DNA of 64,000 nt, from assembly GCA_032622095.1 (NCBI GenBank), contig CP136064.1:259697863-259761862 (forward strand), read 5' to 3'. Both the position numbers and the translations under genes were made by a program. The stretch comes from Siphonodentalium dalli (Eukaryota; Mollusca; Scaphopoda; Gadilida; Siphonodentaliidae). Shown one piece after another: positions 59,101 to 64,000 of the stretch (the stretch's first letter is position 1; the number at the start of each line of letters is the position of its first letter). The notes under the pieces are model-generated. The model worked only from the letters and a program-made list of their open reading frames with translations. It was not told where the DNA came from and did not search any database.

Positions 59101-61835
59101 AGCACCGTGCGTATTGTTATCATCTGCTTGAATTTGTTCGATGAGACAATTGCTGTACGCAACAAGATTTTTCTTTTGTTCATGGTCAAGATGTGTGGGT
59201 ATGTTATGCATTATGGTCTTCTACGCCTTAGCAGAAAGGCATCCGTCAAATGTCTGGCTTTCAACATTCGAAGCCATATACATAAGTTGTCCGGGTACGT
59301 CAGTGCATTAGATTAGTATGTGAATTGATGAACCATATATTGAGAAGTGGCTGTTTGGTAAGATCACCAGGTGTATATGTTGTTATCCCCATTAGGCCAC
59401 CAAAGCTGAAAATACGCAGATAGCGAGGTCCTTCTGAAAGCTAGTATACGCATCGACCACATTCCTTTCTAGTTTATCGCACAAAATAACGCTCAGATCC
59501 CATATGTAGCATCTGAATTATACCATAAGCTATACCACGAATGAAGATCGCGAAGAATAAGGATAAGAATTCCCAGCTTTCGAGACAAACGCGTGAGCTG
59601 GACACCGGCATATGTATTGTTTGAAATATTCCGATTAGTGGGGCCTTTCTAAAAAGAAGTGTAGAAAACTGTGATGGTGTGAGAGAGATAGATTAATCTG
59701 ACGAAGAGACGGAAACTGGTCCATGCAGATAATGCTGAATGTGGCAAATCAGAATAAGCTCAGGTACTGTTGTTTTGATTTTTGGAGGCCATACTATGGC
59801 TATTTGGCGCACCTAAACGGCCATTATGGGCGCTTATGGTGTACAATGGATTTCGAAATGCCACATCGCGATGATTAATTGTGGGTTTTCATCTTTCCAG
59901 AAGGCTACGACTTATGTTGAAACTAATAAATGGCCTATAGTATGTACAGTGTCGTCCATACCTATCGATATAATGACAAAAAGTTGAAATTAGTATGTGA
60001 TAATATCGACTTCTTTTCAATTTCTGGCCGCCAGTTTGGCCATCATCTTGACTGTGAGAGTTTGCCAAACTCAAATGAATACGTCATATCAATTTTCCAT
60101 ATGAACATGTAATTGTGGGCAGAATTCGCGTAACAATAACGACAATCGTAAGAAAGTAAAGGAATGTGAGCTTGATTTCAAATTATGGCCGCCATCTTCG
60201 ATTTGGAAATCAATTTATTGTATGAGATGCAAGGTAATTACTTCACCTCAGTATTTCCAAATCAACTGTCCGCATGTGTGCAGTTGTCTCGAAAATAATG
60301 CCCAATGATGTGAATATGAGGAAATTTCGGTGATTTTTCAAAATCTTTCCGCCATTGTGGGCGCCATTTTAGATCTGGGGAACTTTTATTTGGATATGGT
60401 ATAATGAAAGTACTTCGCCTAAGTGTTCCCAACTCACAATAGTTAACAGGTGTGGAATTGTTGTGACAATAACGCTCACTGATGTTAAAATCAGCAATTT
60501 TTGGCGATTTTGGCGATTTCTGGTGACCATTTTGGCCGCCGTCTTGGATTCGGATAAATATTCCACAACTCAGGTATAAGAGGAATCCTAGCTCGAGTAT
60601 CTCCTGCACATATATATGCATGGGTGTTGTTATGATAGCAATAACTTTCATTGATTCGAAACATTACATCGCGTTATTAGTGTTGGTTCGGCTTTGACCT
60701 ATTATACCAACATTTGGGAAACGTGTTATTGGACAAAACTATCCCGCTATGAATGTATATTATGATCCCATTGTGTTCGTCAATGACTCTTCTATACGAT
60801 AAATGTATAAATTTACGCCAATATGCTAATATTTTCCCATAGAGACAAACGAAAGGTGGTAAAATGTAAGAAAAATAGCATATATTCACATTTCGGCGGC
60901 CATCTTGGCCGCCATATTGGATTCTGGTGTCGGACTTTTGGCTAATTTGTGAGTGTTGCATATTAGCATAACGAATCGAGCGGAAAACAAGACCGCTTTT
61001 TATATCATCTTTACTATAACGGCGATCAAAAAGACTTGATGCATATATACAAAATGGCCGCCACGATGGACGCCATCTTGTCTGGAGTCTCTGCGGCAAC
61101 TTTTTTTTCTTGATAACAACCGAAACAAATTAGAGGAGACATTAAGAAAGAAAATTAATGGGGTGAAATTGAGTCCTGGTGGGGCGCAGATGTCGACCAA
61201 TATCTCCTGGACTAATAATATATACGCGTCAAATTCGCAATGTATCATTAACGAAGAGTACATTCCATGAAGTCATATCAACATTACGTATGCAATATAT
61301 CATCAAGATTCGCGTGCTTTCCATACAACACCAATTCAAAATGCTTGTTTCTATGTCGATGTGCTGGCTAACGGTTCCAAAGAGCGCACATATCACACTC
61401 TGCTCACATTGTAATCTCTAATTCTATCATGTTATACGGTAAATTGAGACTAAGTATTTCTTCATGTTGTCCCAAGTGCGTATTATCTCTTTTATAATCA
61501 CCACTTGGAACAGACCGGTCCTGAAAAAAATTCCGTTTCCATAGTGTCCCACGAAAAATATTTTACTAAGACTGAGTCCATATTGTGCTAAATGCAAAAA
61601 ATCGCACCCAACTCCCGAATCTGGTCGAAATATCATATAAGAAAGAGCATCTCCTTATCGAAGTTGATGGTTATTGGCAGAATGAATACTGATTTATCGG
61701 CAGATACCAGGATATCCACCATAAGTCTAATAACAACCAATTGCCAGAACTTTGAAATTTAAAAATCGATTTACTCGGAAACACAAAAAATGCACTTAGG
61801 ACAGAATGGAAATCAGGTCGCGATTTTACAATTAT
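56165..61835. mobile_element. About 5.7-kb giant palindromic element
   Basis: The arms mirror each other around about 58.9 kb: CGCGACCTGATTTCCATTCT (56176) with AGAATGGAAATCAGGTCGCG (61804); CTTTCTTAATGTCTCCTCTA (56679) with GAGGAGACATTAAGAAAG (61133); GATGTGGCATTTCGAAATCC (57934) with GGATTTCGAAATGCCACATC (59849). The arms carry repeated CCAAGATGGCGGCCAAAATG blocks. Between about 58500 and 59200, frames on opposite strands (58515-58856 minus, 58966-59316 plus) share a CPQTxT...LFDET pattern because they are two arms of the same sequence. I do not recognise the product. No target duplication was identified. Confidence 0.82.
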
Positions 61836-61974
61836 TTCGACGTCATGACGCCAATCAAATCAGAACGTTACAGTTACGTCATATTAATTCGTTTATGGTC
61901 AGTGGAAAATAGACTATACTTTTAACAGACCCTCAGACTAATAACAAACCAGGAAACAATTACCCGCAGATTAT

Positions 61975-62071
61975 TCTCGAATATTCGAATAGTCAAATAA
62001 TTATTCGAATATTCGAATATTTATTTTTACGAGCGAATATTCGAACATTCGAATATTCGGACCGAACACTA
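61975..62071 (-). mobile_element. One end of a hAT-like element (GAATATTCGAATATTCG)
   Basis: Read on the minus strand it starts TAGTGTTCGGTCCGAATATT followed by repeated TTCGAATATTCG palindromes, a common animal hAT terminus. The partner end is not seen in this window. Confidence 0.55.
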
Positions 62072-62094
62072 ATCAGACGCTCCTAAATTACTAT

Positions 62095-62435
62095 TCCTTT
62101 GGCTTCGGGGGTAAAAAATATTTGATTCGAGTCGAGGAACCTACCCATCAAAGCTCAGAGTGATCAGATATCGATTCTTGAAGTTTGTTATTTCAATTGT
62201 TTATGGGCCAGAAGCACGAGGTCACACGGACGGTCTTGCAGATAAAGATGGATAACTCTAAAATCAAGTGGTAATAATAACCTTTATCTGCAGCTAGGAC
62301 CGTCCGTTTGACCTCGTGCTTCTGGCACAGAAACAACTGAAACAAGAAAACCATAGTCAGAATTGGTAACGTCACCAAGATCATATTATTAGCCATAAAT
62401 ATAAATTATAATATAAAATATATTGGTTACATTGA
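62095..62435. mobile_element. Hairpin MITE (TTTGATTCGAGTCGAGGAAC family)
   Basis: Same opening and closing sequence as 50905-51330. The internal stem pairs GGCCAGAAGCACGAGGTCAC with its complement near 62310. Ends ATTGGTTACATTGAATGC, directly abutting the next palindrome. Confidence 0.82.
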
Positions 62436-62442
62436 ATGCAAT

Positions 62443-63835
62443 TTTCTTTCTTAATGTCTCCTCTAATTGTTTTCGGTTGTTAACAAGGAAAAAAAAGTAG
62501 CCGCAGAGACTCCAGACAAGATGGCGTCCATCGTGGCGGCCATTTTTTATATACACCAGGTCTCTTTGATCGCCGTTATAGTAAATATGATATCACATGC
62601 GGTCTTATTTTCCACTCGATTCGTTATGCTAATACACAACCCTTACAAATTAGCCAAAAATCCGACACCAGAATCCAATATGTGAAAATATGCTATTTTT
62701 CTGACATGTCCCCATCTTTCGTTTGTCTCTGTGGGAAAATCTTGGCGTGATGTTATACATTTTTAGTATAGAAGAGTCATTGGCGAACACATGGGGATCA
62801 TAATATACATTCATTGTGGGATATTTTTGTCCGATATCACGTTTTCCCCAAATGCCGGTATAATATGTCAAAGCCAAATCAAGGAATATTTACCCAAATC
62901 CAAGATGGCGGCCAAAACGGCCACCAGCAATAGAAAAATCGCCGATTTTAACATCAGTGAGCATTATTGTCATGACAACTCGACACCTGCTTACTATTGT
63001 GAGTTGGGAACACTTAGGCGAAGAACTTTCCTTGTACCATATCCAAATAAGTTCTTCGCCTAAGTGTTCCCAACTCACCATAATAAGCAGGTGTGGAGTT
63101 GTCATGACAATAATGCTCACTGATGTTAAAATCGGCGATTTTTCTATTTCTGGTGGCCATTTTGGCCGCCATCTTGGATTTGGGTAAATACTCCTCAACT
63201 CAGGTATAAGAGGAATCCTAGCTCGAGTATCTCCTGCACATATATATGCATGAGTGTTGTTATGCTAGCAATAACATTCATTGATTCGAAACATTACATC
63301 GCGTTATTAGTGTGGATTCGGCTTTGAACTATTATACCGGCATTTGGGAAAACGTGATATCGGACAAAAATATCCCACAATGAATGTATATTATGATCAC
63401 CATGTGTTCGCCAATGACTCTTCGATACGATAAATGTATAACATCACGCCAAGATGCCAATATTTTCCCACAGAGACAAACGAAAGGTGGTGACATGTCA
63501 GAAAAATTGCATATTTTCACATTTCGGCGGCCATCTTGGCCGCCATATTGGATTCTGGTGTCAAATTTTTGGCTAAATTTGTAAGGGTTGTATATTAGAA
63601 TAACGAATCGAGCGGAAAACAAGACCGCATGTGATATCATCTTTACTATAACGGCGATCAAAGAGACCTGGTGCATATAAAAAAAATTGCCGCCACGATG
63701 GACGCCATCTTGTCTCTGCGGCCACTTTTTTTTCTTGTGAACAACCGAAAAAAAATTAGAGGAGACATTAAGAAAGAAAATTAGTGGGGTGAAGTTGAGT
63801 CCTGGGGGTGCAGAGGTCGACCAATATCTCCTGGA
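62443..63835. mobile_element. 1.4-kb palindrome, short derivative of the 56165-61835 element
   Basis: The left arm (62443-63050) and right arm (63055-63835) are inverted copies of the outer arm of the giant palindrome, meeting at AAGTTCTTCGCC (63049-63060) with almost no spacer. The left arm lacks about 50 bp at its outer end (the GTCGACCAATATCTCC part present at 63813-63830), and a block with GGCGGCCATCTTGG is missing near 62685. Confidence 0.85.
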
Positions 63836-64000
63836 CTATTCAGTCTCATGCAGGTTGTCCAAAATAATGTAAACATCCCTTGTTTTAGGTGTGTGAAGTT
63901 AGTTGGACGTTGGATATTCAACGGACATTCGCGTGAAGTTAATTGGACGTTGGATATTCAAACAAAATTTAATTTCGTTTTATGCATTAGGGGTGCGCCA
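63836..64000. repeat. Short tandem GTGAAGTTAGTTGGACGTTG
   Basis: GTGAAGTTAGTTGGACGTTG followed by GATATTCA occurs twice at 63893-63960. Nothing else is seen before the window ends. Confidence 0.7.

Overview
This is a eukaryotic nuclear window, almost certainly from an invertebrate animal. It has spliceosomal GT/AG introns, is AT-rich with low gene density, and is packed with DNA transposons, foldback elements, a non-LTR retrotransposon and a retroelement integrase remnant. A kinase-less RHIM plus death-domain adaptor of the IMD type would suit a protostome such as a mollusc, but the species cannot be fixed from the sequence.

Only two host genes are well supported, both on the minus strand. 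The first (2072-8841) is the 5' part of DNA polymerase eta (POLH). Its exons carry the DMDCF and SIDEAY catalytic blocks, the splice phases join correctly, and a 100-N assembly gap swallows part of the palm/finger coding sequence. The remaining exons lie beyond the left edge. The second (29745-36965) is a complete five-exon gene. Spliced in silico it gives 657 nt and 218 residues with every phase matching. It encodes a RHIM-like amyloid motif (NVMVG core) followed by a C-terminal death domain, the architecture of the innate-immune adaptor IMD, or of RIPK1 without its kinase. I regard this as the most interesting biology in the window.

The rest is mobile DNA. From left to right: hairpin and TTAA (piggyBac-type) MITEs inside POLH introns; hAT-like elements with target-site duplications (2983-4300, 4675-6099); a broken CR1/Jockey-like LINE on the minus strand (about 11090-21120), split by a 0.4-kb insert and by a 7,055-bp foldback element (13742-20796) that has a perfect 8-bp target duplication and an internal higher-order tandem array; TTAA elements, one of 2.1 kb carrying its own minisatellite (23489-25611); nested hAT elements in the second intron of the RHIM gene (33880-35782 containing 34751-35715); a tRNA-derived SINE (about 39215-39420); a retroelement integrase remnant next to a 3.8-kb inverted-repeat complex (45500-49775); a hAT element filled with a GTGGGTATGTATA minisatellite (51870-52912); a GGGTACGGGTACC-ended element (53194-55367); and two giant palindromes built from the same arm family (56165-61835 and 62443-63835).

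A recurring theme is an element whose ends hold short tandem or palindromic sub-repeats, with a different motif in each family. The two host genes show no operon-like or functional link. They are separated by about 21 kb of transposons.
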